In this document: positions 55,524 through 63,329 of the stretch, piece by piece | Layout: each line of letters starts with the position of its first letter | How positions within the stretch are numbered: the stretch's first letter is position 1 | From: Candidatus Sumerlaeota bacterium | GTDB taxonomy: Bacteria > Sumerlaeota > Sumerlaeia > MWCT01 > JAUWMI01 | Assembly (NCBI GenBank): GCA_030613245.1 | Contig: JAUWMI010000025.1 | Location: forward strand, 1 to 63,329 | Length of the DNA: 63,329 nt | Direction of reading: 5' to 3' | Position numbers and translations under genes: made by a program | The notes under the pieces: generated by a model | What the model was told of the DNA's origin: nothing | Seen by the model: the letters and a program-made list of their open reading frames with translations, nothing else | Databases searched by the model: none

Positions 55524-57616
55524 TCGCGGCGGACGAAATCGCCGTTGCAGGCTCCAGGGGTAGGGTGCTTTGCATTTACGCCACAGGTATTCTCCCAGTC
55601 GCTCCCCGTGTCGTGATCTGAGGACTGATCATCGCGACCCAGAGTGTGGCCGTAGGTATTGCTCCGCGCCGAAGGCGGGTTAGTGTCTAACCAGGCTGTG
55701 CCCGGTGGCGGTGACGCTGTGGAACTGCCCCAGCGCACAAAATCCACGCCTTGCCCTGCGGCATTCACCAGCGCACACGAGCCACCTCGCTCTTCATACC
55801 AGCGTATCTCGCTATGCGTATAAATCTCCCCTGGCCCGTTGGTCCCCGGGCCTTCCCTGATCAGCAAGTATCCGTGCGAGGGTAGAACCACGGACGGCAG
55901 CGTAAAGCTGCCTGAACCGAGGTGTGTATCCGTCCATTCAATACGCCAGTTGGTTAAATCATACGAACTTGCAGAGCGGTTATAGATCTCGATCCAATCC
56001 AGATCTCCAAGATCCAGCTCATTGATAACAACTGGCGTCCCCGAAAGCGTGGTGAATGAATAACAGTTGCCATTCTGATCATCAATAGTCGTATTCCCAG
56101 ACGCATCTGACGCAACGACCCGAAAATAATAGGTCGTGCCGGGATGTAAGCCCGAGAGCGAAAGAGAATGCTGGGTGACTGGAACCGAGGAGTAACCGGA
56201 GCTAATCAAAAATGAACAGGCAGGGCCATACTCAATAAGGCTCTCCGTGGGTTCGTCTGTTGTCCATTCGATCGTAGCGCTGGTGTCCTGAATATTGATA
56301 ATTTGAACGTTCGAGATTGCGGGGCCTGTGCAGTCAATCGTAGCCGTGGCTATAACTGTTCTCCCTGTCCCTGTACCATCGTCCGCATCGTAGTAGGCCA
56401 CTGTCACGAGGTCTCCTGAGCTGATCTGTAACACACCGTCAGAGACCGGTGGCCCTTCAGCAATTACCAGGCTCCCGGAGAAAATGCCGTGTGCCGTCTC
56501 TACAAGAGTTACGCTCTCCGTGGTGGCTTCCGTTGTGCTGGTCGTATACACTGTATATTGACCCAGGTCTGCAAGATCGCCGTCCACGAGCGTGATCATA
56601 ATTACGTCGGTGCACCTATAGACAGCGCGATCCAGGCTGAGCACCCCGCGCGAACTCACACACCCAACCCGCTCCGCCAGCGCCACGTCGTCCAGATACC
56701 AGCCCGGGTACTGGGGGTAGCCGATCCCTATGTCCGTGGCCACGCGAAATCGAATCAGGCGGCCTGACCCTTCAAGGCCGTCCAAGTCAATGGCCACCTT
56801 CGCCATCGCGCCGATCTCCCCACCGGTCCACGCCATGCGTCCATTCAGCGGTGTTGCGCCGTAAATGGAGTTTGTATATCCACCCTGGGTAATCCGGTCG
56901 CCCAGATCCGTCCAAGTGCTGCCTTCGTCAACGGAAATTTCGACCACCGCACCGTCGAATTGAGGTTCCAATCTAAAGGTATGCCAGAAGATCAGAAGCG
57001 AGTTGGCTGGAATTTCTAGCGGCGGGGACTGCAGTACGTCATCCTTGACTTGATCCAGATCCTTGCAATACCAGACATGGGTGGGACTATGGGCAGAGGC
57101 GAAACTCTCGCGCACCCATTCGGCCGGGCCACTGAGAGAATACGCGGTCCAGCCCTGGCTATCCGCTGATTCGAAATCGTATATAAGAATCGGACTAATG
57201 ATTTTCGTGGAAAACACGTAGCAGGAGCCTGCGTTGTTATTGACTGTTTCCTGCCCATGCACGTTCGTCGAGGCGACTTCGAAGAAGTAGGTGGTACATT
57301 CTTCCAGTCCCGTGATCGTAATGGCGTGAACGGTCACATAGTCTGTTGAGACAACCGACGAGGTCAGCTGCCTGCATTCCAGACCGTAATTCACTTTGCT
57401 TGTTGCAGGCTCGTTAGTTTGCCAGGTGATCTCTGCCTGGCTTTCTGTTACCCCCACCACCTGAACATCACTGATCACCGGAGCTGCCAGGCATGGTTCG
57501 CAAAGTAGGGGCGTAAAATTTAACACCCCTACGGCAAAAAGCATCACCGCCCAGACCCAGACAGACCCTGTCGGGACGAACGAATAACTGCCTATGAAGG
57601 TCCTCACTACCTTCAT
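54503..57616 (-). CDS. giant secreted FN3 / lamin-tail protein with two C-terminal modules
   Basis: 1037 residues. A long signal segment is followed by an FN3-like domain of the purple-acid-phosphatase N type (about 46-137), a jelly-roll region (about 145-310), a beta domain (about 315-420), a second FN3-like domain (about 430-523), a lamin-tail domain (about 527-650: VINELDLGDLDWIEIYN to GVDFVRWG), and two copies of the module shared with the subtilase and propeller proteins. No catalytic motif was found, so it is probably structural or adhesive. The hydrophobic core of its signal peptide (VGVLNFTPL) is encoded by a mobile-type palindrome at 57505-57532. Confidence 0.88.
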   Translation of the reverse strand: MKVVRTFIGSYSFVPTGSVWVWAVMLFAVGVLNFTPLLCEPCLAAPVISDVQVVGVTESQAEITWQTNEPATSKVNYGLECRQLTSSVVSTDYVTVHAITITGLEECTTYFFEVASTNVHGQETVNNNAGSCYVFSTKIISPILIYDFESADSQGWTAYSLSGPAEWVRESFASAHSPTHVWYCKDLDQVKDDVLQSPPLEIPANSLLIFWHTFRLEPQFDGAVVEISVDEGSTWTDLGDRITQGGYTNSIYGATPLNGRMAWTGGEIGAMAKVAIDLDGLEGSGRLIRFRVATDIGIGYPQYPGWYLDDVALAERVGCVSSRGVLSLDRAVYRCTDVIMITLVDGDLADLGQYTVYTTSTTEATTESVTLVETAHGIFSGSLVIAEGPPVSDGVLQISSGDLVTVAYYDADDGTGTGRTVIATATIDCTGPAISNVQIINIQDTSATIEWTTDEPTESLIEYGPACSFLISSGYSSVPVTQHSLSLSGLHPGTTYYFRVVASDASGNTTIDDQNGNCYSFTTLSGTPVVINELDLGDLDWIEIYNRSASSYDLTNWRIEWTDTHLGSGSFTLPSVVLPSHGYLLIREGPGTNGPGEIYTHSEIRWYEERGGSCALVNAAGQGVDFVRWGSSTASPPPGTAWLDTNPPSARSNTYGHTLGRDDQSSDHDTGSDWENTCGVNAKHPTPGACNGDFVRRDAYAGFSTWSFITTPAVFAEPQSGIGPGGSLQITATSNTSNFGFWSSPTTDIPLIDDSLYEARFLISTDETTPLQVPQFRLRLNLDNNQLNGAMVVDSVANALVAPTSSPKEYWFYFSPSFGDGGNMGGAQSLSAAMDLMGFNPLDSPHASLFLHSLTVNRIAKRQLEGVTRAKVYTFESGEEGWSFFSVPTVFREPVPSSSNGSLGLQSMSNTNTFGGWNSPAEIPIWGDTVYRVRFLVHSDQTDRSIVPTVRLRLHSQDWQVSTNLVINSTGNGDCSPSTTPVEYEIYFYPPQEMISGPIQNIFAAWDIMNFDPADSAQAILGVDQVVLERLEVPHLP
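57505..57532. repeat. 28-bp palindromic repeat, copy 2, inside a coding region
   Basis: GTAGGGGCG-TAAAATTTAA-CACCCCTAC lies within codons about 29-38 of the FN3/LTD protein gene and keeps the frame open. Confidence 0.9.
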
Positions 57617-57650
57617 GATTGGACTACCATATTCTCAAAACCAGGCGCTG

Positions 57651-58355
57651 TCAGGCCGAGCGATGTCCTTTCACCTGCTCGACCATAGCCCTAACTTTTT
57701 CTGGATCTTTTACCCCAGGGGAGAGTTCCACTCCACTACTCACGTCTATACCGGCAGGGCAAAGGCCCGCGATCGCCTGACTGACGTTATCAACATTCAG
57801 ACCACCCGCCAGAAAAACGCGCACAGGCGGGAGACCGCCTGCCTGCGCTTTTAGATGCGAGATGAGTGTCCGAAAAAATTGCCAGTTAAAGGGCCTCCCT
57901 GTGCCACCGTACCGCCGCTGACCTTTTTGTACGTCGGAGGTATCAAAGAGTAATGTATCAGCGCCTGCTGCAACGTAGGCGCTAATGCGCTGCTCGAGGT
58001 CGCGCTGATCATCCGGCTCTTCAGTACCTGGCGGCAGATGAATCACCTTCCACACTTCGCATCTCAGACGCGCCTTGGCCCGACGTACCTCCTCTGGCGG
58101 CTCATCCCCGTGCAATTGCACTGCATGGAGCCCAAGCTGCTGCCAGACGCGTTCAGCAAACTCTAGCGGCTTGTTTACCAGAACACCTACTACGCGAATC
58201 TTCGCCTCCGCAAAAATCTCCCCAGCCTGTTCTACTGTGACAGACCGCGGCGAGGGCGGAAATTCCAATATCACACCACAGTAATCTGCACCGGCACGTT
58301 CGACTAAGAGCCGATCGTCCCGTCGCGTGATTCCGCAAATTTTTAGCTCCGCCAT
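57651..58355 (-). CDS. trpF: phosphoribosylanthranilate isomerase
   Basis: TrpF catalyses the Amadori rearrangement of phosphoribosylanthranilate in tryptophan synthesis. 234 residues from ATG 58355 (MAELKICGITR), with CCGGAG 8 bases upstream; ATG 58430 would add a non-homologous extension. The catalytic Cys lies in KICGITR and the catalytic Asp in LLFDTSDV; VRVFLAGGLNVDNV and GIDVSSGVE form the phosphate site. No other trp gene is nearby. Confidence 0.95.
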   Translation of the reverse strand: MAELKICGITRRDDRLLVERAGADYCGVILEFPPSPRSVTVEQAGEIFAEAKIRVVGVLVNKPLEFAERVWQQLGLHAVQLHGDEPPEEVRRAKARLRCEVWKVIHLPPGTEEPDDQRDLEQRISAYVAAGADTLLFDTSDVQKGQRRYGGTGRPFNWQFFRTLISHLKAQAGGLPPVRVFLAGGLNVDNVSQAIAGLCPAGIDVSSGVELSPGVKDPEKVRAMVEQVKGHRSA

Positions 58356-58715
58356 GTCAATACTCCGGCGTTTTTTAAACGAACATTTGGGAAGTAACCC
58401 GCCCACGACGGCACGACGCGAATGCCCCATAGACGCATTAAAAATTCAGAATGTTAGGGCGACCCGTCCGCCGCGGCGGATCGCCCCTACTCCCGCCGTG
58501 TACGTTGTGTCGTAGTGGTTTATGCGCCTTGGGCGCGTTAGAATGTCATTTTGATAGTCTTTCTTGGAGCTCCTAACAAGAGGACTTGCATCCTATGTCC
58601 TTCTCTCTTCGCATACACGGGCAGGATGCCCGTGCCACCTCCTTATGTAAGATTTCGAAATATCTAAGTCTCGGAGATGTTCAAAACATTCATTTTGTTA
58701 GGGGCTCTTAGATGA
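58356..58715. other. repeat-rich intergenic region
   Basis: 58453-58490 is a palindromic element (GTTAGGGCGACCCGTCCGCC and GGCGGATCGCCCCTAC). GAGCTCCTAACAA (58567-58579) and TTGTTAGGGGCTC (58695-58707) are inverted copies with one mismatch, enclosing 115 bases that include CACGGGCAGGATGCCCGTG (58616-58634), also found in the 1.4-kb region. No gene is supported. Confidence 0.65.
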
Positions 58716-59594
58716 TTAGCCCTTCTGCCTCTCCGTCTCTTCACGTACCTTCCGTTCAATCAGCGGCTTTGCCTCGTCAAAAAATGGCCGCGCCATTTCC
58801 ATTGTCCAGGTCCGCTCCTCAAACGAGCGTTTGCTCATCTGGTCAAGAAAGCGCGACTGGAAATCCGCCAGACGGCTTCCGTAAATGTGGTACGAATCAG
58901 CCATATGAACGTAACGGCCCACGCTGACGGTTCTCCCTGACCGTTCGGCAATCTGCTGTGCCATGCGCTCCTGCAAGGCGATCAAGGCAAACATGTTCAG
59001 AAACGCAGCTTCGTAGGCGTCATTGGAGCGAAAGCGAACATTCATGTTGAGCACCACGTCAGAAGAGTTCTCTGCCATGGGCACCAGGCGACACCAGATT
59101 GATTGGAGGCAAGCCGGATCGTCAATATGGAGATCTTCCCATACTTTCCACGTCACGGCCTGTGCCCTGCGCGAGTGGGGCTTCTCAGCTAATCGCGAAA
59201 CAATATATTGAATCTGATCCACCCACTTCTCCTCTCCCCTACGGGTCATAAAACGGTATGCACACAGCCGTTCGTGATACGTATATTCCCAGCGGGTATC
59301 GTTCGGATCGTCCTTATTGCGAATCCAGTGATCTTTAATTCCGTCAAGCACCTCCTGGCGATATTCTTCGAGAAAGTCCAGCCCAGCAGGAAAACTGCGA
59401 TGAATCCGTGGCTCAGACAGCGGCTCCTTGACTTCCACAATCATCGTGGCGTCAATACTTGGTGGGTCGCTTGCCTTATCGTATTCCGTCCTGATCCGGA
59501 TTCCATGCGCATAGAGCAGCTGGAGCGACTTCTCCCATGCCTCAGCCAGACTTTTCCCCCGCGCAAAAAGCACGGGAATGTTTGATTGCGTCAT
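58716..59594 (-). CDS. thymidylate synthase-like protein
   Basis: 292 residues from ATG 59594. RRAQAVTWKVWEDL, DPACLQSIWCRLV (candidate catalytic Cys in DPACLQS), MNVRFRSNDAYEAAFLNMFA and YVHMADSYHIYG correspond to the R-R, PC, RS-D-G and H-x-Y landmarks of the ThyA/dCMP hydroxymethylase superfamily. The N-terminal 150 residues differ from bacterial ThyA and look more like the archaeal type. It probably methylates or hydroxymethylates a pyrimidine deoxynucleotide with folate. The glycine- and asparagine-containing substrate loops are altered, so the substrate is not certain. Confidence 0.75.
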   Translation of the reverse strand: MTQSNIPVLFARGKSLAEAWEKSLQLLYAHGIRIRTEYDKASDPPSIDATMIVEVKEPLSEPRIHRSFPAGLDFLEEYRQEVLDGIKDHWIRNKDDPNDTRWEYTYHERLCAYRFMTRRGEEKWVDQIQYIVSRLAEKPHSRRAQAVTWKVWEDLHIDDPACLQSIWCRLVPMAENSSDVVLNMNVRFRSNDAYEAAFLNMFALIALQERMAQQIAERSGRTVSVGRYVHMADSYHIYGSRLADFQSRFLDQMSKRSFEERTWTMEMARPFFDEAKPLIERKVREETERQKG

Positions 59595-59775
59595 CGCGCC
59601 AGTTCTCCTCATCAAGCAAATGTGGAGTCGTGTATCACAACGATATCTACTATTGCCACTTATTCAGTCAGCGTCAACGACATTTTTGAATAATCAAGGA
59701 GGGAAAAAAAGGGTCATAAAAGTGGATTGAAGTGTTACGTGCGGAGGGTATTCAGACGGGAAGACCTGAGCCGGG

Positions 59776-59802
59776 CAAGGGCGTTCAATTGAACACCCCT
59801 AC
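59776..59802. repeat. 28-bp palindromic repeat, copy 3
   Basis: CAAGGGCG-TTCAATTGAA-CACCCCTAC, a diverged member with a TTCAATTGAA centre. Confidence 0.75.
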
Positions 59803-59858
59803 CTAATCGGGCAATAAAAGCCCCCTGCATTTTATGTACGGCGACCGCGGGTATCTAC

Positions 59859-60143
59859 CTATTTCGGCAGCCGGAGAAGCGCACGGCGTATAGCTCCCTG
59901 GACTTTCTCCCCCGATATGGTGGGATATTCTTCGCAATCACGCTCTTTCAGGAAGAACGCCGCCTCACTGTTCCCCCTTCCCAGAGTCACCACATATTTC
60001 TCATCGTAACAATCCGGACAGATTGCAACTACCTGCGCCTCCTCTCCAATATGCTGAAGCGCATCTTTGACGATCAACTCAGCAGTCCGGATGCTAATCT
60101 CCACTTTTGCCAACTCTGCGCTTCTCTTCGCCGGGCGTATCAC
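59859..60143 (-). CDS. small protein of unknown function
   Basis: 94 residues from GTG 60143. The sequence has an amphipathic first half (KVEISIRTAELIVKDALQHI), a CPDCYDEKYVVTLG segment that could be a single zinc knuckle or redox pair, and a basic helix at the end. No family is recognised. It is followed by no clear terminator. Confidence 0.5.
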   Translation of the reverse strand: MIRPAKRSAELAKVEISIRTAELIVKDALQHIGEEAQVVAICPDCYDEKYVVTLGRGNSEAAFFLKERDCEEYPTISGEKVQGAIRRALLRLPK

Positions 60144-60940
60144 ACCGCCCTCAGCTCACTCATGGCTCAAAGAAGCAGAAAGATGATCATTTTGCCCCGT
60201 GCTCCATAAGCCAATGCCTTACCCTGGGGCATTCAGAAACACCTTCGCATTCAGCCCATCTGTATCATTTAATACCAATAATGTGCTTTTGTCAACATGA
60301 CCTAGGCAATCCGCATTACGCTGTCCATAATAATGACATGAATTGAAAAAAATCCTAAAAAATAGTTGCCAAACTTATGGCGGCTCCTCTTGATGCCAAT
60401 GCCGTAATGTGCTTTCAATGGTTCGTGGCGTTAATGATATGGTGATTGTTAGGAATAATGGTATCGTATCTTTATGAAAATATATTCTTAATAAAAATAT
60501 TGGCTTGTCAAGCTTTTTTTTGAAAAAATTATAGTGATCTTGTCTTCGGTGGTGGCTCGCCCCAGACGAGGTTCTTGCCCAACCTGTCAGGCAGGTTTGC
60601 AGCATTCCGATAAAGCTCACACCATAGCGCAATAGGCAGTGTGGAAGAGGGGGAAATGCAATGATTGAAAAATTACGGCTGGGTAAATTTGGCTGGCGAC
60701 TTACGGCTCTAATTCGTAATTATAGTGACGTGTCTTAATACCAATGGTATTGAGGCTCTTCACTTCGTTCAGAATGGCAAGCCCGCCTCAGGCGCACAGG
60801 CGCTGTCTTTCTGAGTCGCCGCAGGTTGAGAATGCGCCTTGTGCGTAGAGATGAGCTCTCCTCTGAAATACTAACTCATTTGACAAAGAGCCACTTTATT
60901 TTCTGCCAGAATTTCCAGATACGAGCCGCCTGCCTCTGCT

Positions 60941-60970
60941 GTAGGGGCGTTAAATTTAACGCCCCACTAC
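60941..60970. repeat. 28-bp palindromic repeat, copy 4
   Basis: GTAGGGGCG-TTAAATTTAA-CGCCCCACTAC, with a two-base insertion near the right end. Confidence 0.85.
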
Positions 60971-61116
60971 ACATGGATAGTATCGAGCACGAACGCACAA
61001 GTTGGAGCATTCGAAGGATCAAAGCTCAGAATGTTAAATCCAGGGAAGATGCTGTTCCTACAGGAGGCCCCTGTCTCTGCTTCGGTCCCCATTAGAGATT
61101 TCTCCAGATAGAAATA

Positions 61117-61144
61117 GTAGGGACGTTAAACTTAACGCCCCTAC
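61117..61144. repeat. 28-bp palindromic repeat, copy 5
   Basis: GTAGGGACG-TTAAACTTAA-CGCCCCTAC, just downstream of the REC-XRE gene stop. Confidence 0.85.
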
Positions 61145-61187
61145 CAGTCTGATCACTTTCTTCAACAGAAAAAAAACTAGCTGCAAC

Positions 61188-61787
61188 TTACGCAAAGAAG
61201 TAAGAAATTTCGACATTGAGTGCCACGGCCAGCTTAAACAGTGTGGAAAGCGACGATGCGCAATCACCCCGTTCAATTTTGGAGATCAGGCTAAGTGAGA
61301 CACCGGCACGGTTACTGAGCTGGCGCAAGGTGAGGGCCTTGTCCTTACGCAATTCACGCATTTTCCGGCCAATTTCGCACATCAGCTGCCGTTGCGGGTC
61401 AGCCTTGATTCCTCTCTCGTGAACATAGCGGTTCATGATGTCAACAAGTTCTGCCATTTTGAACGGCTTCTTAACATAGTCATAGGCCTGGAGCTTAAGC
61501 GTCTCAACTGCCGAATCAATGGACGGATACGCAGTGATTATAATCACACCGATGTCGGAATCGAACTTCCGGATTTCCCTTAGCACAGTCGCCCCGTCCT
61601 TTTCTGGCATGCGTAGATCGAGGAGCACGAGCTGATAGCTCTTGTTCTTCAACTCGCTCAGGGTTTGCCCCGGATCAGTAATGCCAAAAGCCCCAAATCC
61701 TTGCTCAGTCAGAGACTCGCGCAAAGATTGATTAAAATCGCGATCATCGTCAACAACTAGAACATTCACTTTACCCTTTTCGTTCAT
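61188..61787 (-). CDS. response regulator with receiver and XRE helix-turn-helix domains
   Basis: 199 residues. The receiver domain (1-125) has the acidic pair VVDDD, phosphoacceptor Asp57 in LLDLRMPEKDG, Thr in IIITAY and Lys in YVKKPF. Residues about 139-196 are a Cro/C1-type helix-turn-helix (LTLRQLSNRAGVSLSLISKI). Receiver proteins usually carry OmpR, NarL or NtrC-type outputs; an XRE output is uncommon. It lies 112 bases downstream of the sensor kinase, its likely partner. Confidence 0.92.
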   Translation of the reverse strand: MNEKGKVNVLVVDDDRDFNQSLRESLTEQGFGAFGITDPGQTLSELKNKSYQLVLLDLRMPEKDGATVLREIRKFDSDIGVIIITAYPSIDSAVETLKLQAYDYVKKPFKMAELVDIMNRYVHERGIKADPQRQLMCEIGRKMRELRKDKALTLRQLSNRAGVSLSLISKIERGDCASSLSTLFKLAVALNVEISYFFA

Positions 61788-61899
61788 TGTTTCTCAATCT
61801 CCTTTCCTTTTTGTTAAACCTCGCCAAGCTCAATATGGCGATTTGCGGTTTACCTTTTCTCTATCGTCCTCTCACACGCTGTACCTCCTTTATGGCACC

Positions 61900-63329
61900 T
61901 TAAGTAATATCGTGCCGTGCTATTGTAGGATCCACGGGGAGTACTACAGTAAAGACGGCTCCTTTGCGCGCACGACTCTCAACCTCAATACTTCCGCCGT
62001 GGCCGATGACAATCCCCTGGGAAATAGCCAGGCCAAGTCCGACCCCATTAGACTTGGTCGAGAAAAACGGCTCAAATATCCGGGGCTGAATCCGTGCTGG
62101 GATACCCACACCTTCATCTTTAAACACAATGTGCACCTGTCGTCTAGCCGCAAAGGATTTTGTGCTAATCGTTAGGCTACCACCACTATGTAAAGCCTCA
62201 AGTGCATTCACGATGAGATTGGTGAAGACCTGTCTTATTTGATCACTGTCAACCGGTACATGCGGCAGACTCCGGCCATATTTACGAACAATCTTTTTTC
62301 CCTCTGTCCGGAACCGCTGCTCCATCATCGAAATGCTATCATCCAGGATAGTATGGATGTCCACAGTTCGCTTTTCCAGAACCCGGTGTTTTGACAGATC
62401 CAGCAGCCCTTCCACTGTGCTGGAAATCCTCTCAACCACATCTAACATCCGCTTATATGCCTGGGCTGGCTGGCCGTTCGGCTTAGAGCGATTGCGCAGC
62501 CGCTCAAGATCCAGGGAAATAGAGGCAAGCGGGTTGTTGATTTCGTGTGCCACACGCGCTGCCACCTGGCCGACCATGGCGAGGCGTTCCAGATGGCGCA
62601 TGCGCTCTTCACTGCGGCGAAATTCTGTAATGTCGCGAATCGAACCAGCCATTCTGGTAGCCTTGCCTTCTTGGTTCCAGGTCGCCTGCCCACGACCACT
62701 GAACCACCTGTATTCCCCCGATTTCGTACGAAGCCGGTACTCCACGTCAAAGAGGACGCGCCTCTCCAGGTGGTCGCGCAACGTATCCATAACCCGGTCG
62801 TGGTCCTCAGGATGTAACCGTGACTCCCAAGTTTCATAAGAGCTTTCGATTTCATGATCTTCGTAACCAAGCAGCTCCTTGAATCGAGGAGAGTGGTAGA
62901 TTTCATTGGTGATGATGTTCCAATCCCACAAACCCTCGTTGGACCCCCGAGCAGCCAGATTAAACCTTTCCACACTTTCCTGCAGTGCCTGCTCCGCCTG
63001 CTTGCGCTCGGTAATGTCGCTAACTAAAGAGAAGAAGCCTTTGGTCTTCCCCTGGTCGTCGACATCTGGAACGTACTCAGCAACCACCCAGCGCGTACCA
63101 CCGTGGATGTTCGGAATGGCATTTTCGTAGCACACCCGTTGCCCTGACAATGCCGCCTCGATGCGGTCTTTTATCTGCTCATAGGTAGCCTCACCGAGAA
63201 CCTGCCTGCAGTGCTTTCCAATGATCTCTGTTCGCGGGATTCCAAACCACTCTTCGTATTGTTTGCTGACGAAGCGGTAACAGCCGTCCGCGTCGACATA
63301 TGAAACCAGGCCCGGAACGTTATCGGCGA
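61900..63329 (-). CDS. PAS-PAS sensor histidine kinase, 5' end outside the window
   Basis: The frame is open to the window end, so the first codons are missing; the ATG at 63150 is internal. In order: a PAS domain (NVPGLVSYVDADGCYRFVSK onward), a second PAS (WDWNIITNEIYHSP to GSIRDITEF), a HisKA segment with the phosphoacceptor in VAHEINNPLASISLDLE, and an HATPase domain with QVFTNLIVNALEA (N box), DEGVGIPARI (G1), FEPFFSTKSNGVGLGLAIS (F and G2). No membrane segment is visible in this part. It resembles NtrB-type kinases and presumably phosphorylates the REC-XRE regulator. Confidence 0.93.
   Translation of the reverse strand, partial: ADNVPGLVSYVDADGCYRFVSKQYEEWFGIPRTEIIGKHCRQVLGEATYEQIKDRIEAALSGQRVCYENAIPNIHGGTRWVVAEYVPDVDDQGKTKGFFSLVSDITERKQAEQALQESVERFNLAARGSNEGLWDWNIITNEIYHSPRFKELLGYEDHEIESSYETWESRLHPEDHDRVMDTLRDHLERRVLFDVEYRLRTKSGEYRWFSGRGQATWNQEGKATRMAGSIRDITEFRRSEERMRHLERLAMVGQVAARVAHEINNPLASISLDLERLRNRSKPNGQPAQAYKRMLDVVERISSTVEGLLDLSKHRVLEKRTVDIHTILDDSISMMEQRFRTEGKKIVRKYGRSLPHVPVDSDQIRQVFTNLIVNALEALHSGGSLTISTKSFAARRQVHIVFKDEGVGIPARIQPRIFEPFFSTKSNGVGLGLAISQGIVIGHGGSIEVESRARKGAVFTVVLPVDPTIARHDIT

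Larger units (their letters stand above)
60144..61187. other. 1-kb intergenic region rich in palindromes
   Basis: Short frames at 60375-60632 and 60826-61095 are not protein-like. The region is AT-rich around 60480-60540 and contains palindrome copies 4 and 5 of the 28-bp family. A GCCTCAGGCGCACAGGCGC stretch near 60783-60803 recalls the middle of the 47-bp repeats. No gene or RNA is supported. Confidence 0.5.

Noticed and set aside
60375-61095. Small ORFs in the 60.1-61.2 kb gap
   Set aside because: They run through palindromes and AT-rich sequence and have no protein-like composition or ribosome-binding site.
1-63329. CRISPR array
   Set aside because: No regularly spaced direct repeats of 24-40 bp with unique spacers were seen; the repeats present are scattered palindromes, coding repeats or attC-like sites.

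Overview
This window is a chromosomal segment of a bacterium, about 50% GC by eye, from a lineage I cannot name. The mix of genes is a McsA-McsB-ClpC arginine-phosphorylation/unfoldase set without CtsR, a YYY-family (DUF2298) plus Agl23-type pair, many very large secreted proteins with Pro-Thr linkers, several lipoproteins, and small palindromic repeats. That mix recalls uncultured candidate phyla (the Sumerlaeota, Hydrogenedentota, Omnitrophota, planctomycete-like range) more than any model group. Treat that as an inference.

Layout. 0-1.2 kb: accessory end with a stop-interrupted hicA toxin gene, an attC-like half-site and an HNH protein. 1.6-5.9 kb: clpC, mcsB and mcsA on the minus strand. 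6.3-15.2 kb: four consecutive polytopic GT-C-like membrane proteins (YYY protein, Agl23-like with a 106-residue internal duplication, GT39-like, and a PA14-tipped one). 15.5-22.5 kb: an ankyrin lipoprotein and a 2006-residue secreted amidase/golvesin/glycoside-hydrolase-like protein with Pro-Thr linkers. 22.7-29.4 kb: fmt, an FG-GAP/ASPIC secreted protein behind a strongly structured leader, a ClC-CBS channel, tRNA-Leu(CAA) and a SIS sugar isomerase. 29.6-40 kb: a subtilase with P-domain, a GNAT protein, a radical SAM / Mth938 / nitroreductase run, a LysM-M23 lipoprotein and a long beta-propeller protein. 40.8-43 kb: small secreted proteins, one frameshifted. 43.2-47.7 kb: a relic integron, consisting of a decayed intI, attI-like repeats and four attC-like sites each following one minus-strand gene. 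48-54 kb: tRNA-Gly(CCC), FHA-GAF-HD-GYP, DUF4911 and an O-antigen-ligase-like TPR protein. 54.5-63.3 kb: a second giant secreted protein, trpF, a thymidylate-synthase-like gene and a two-component pair (PAS kinase truncated by the window end, REC-XRE regulator).

Two things stand out. First, three unrelated secreted proteins (subtilase, beta-propeller, FN3/lamin-tail protein) end in the same roughly 160-residue module, five copies in all, which I do not recognise. It may be a surface-anchoring, sorting or binding domain. Second, the 43.9-47.7 kb interval reads as a fossil integron whose cassettes have become ordinary chromosomal genes. A third, more speculative link joins the GT-C cluster and the O-antigen-ligase-like protein to the Pro-Thr linkers of the neighbouring secreted proteins, as possible glycosylation enzymes and substrates.
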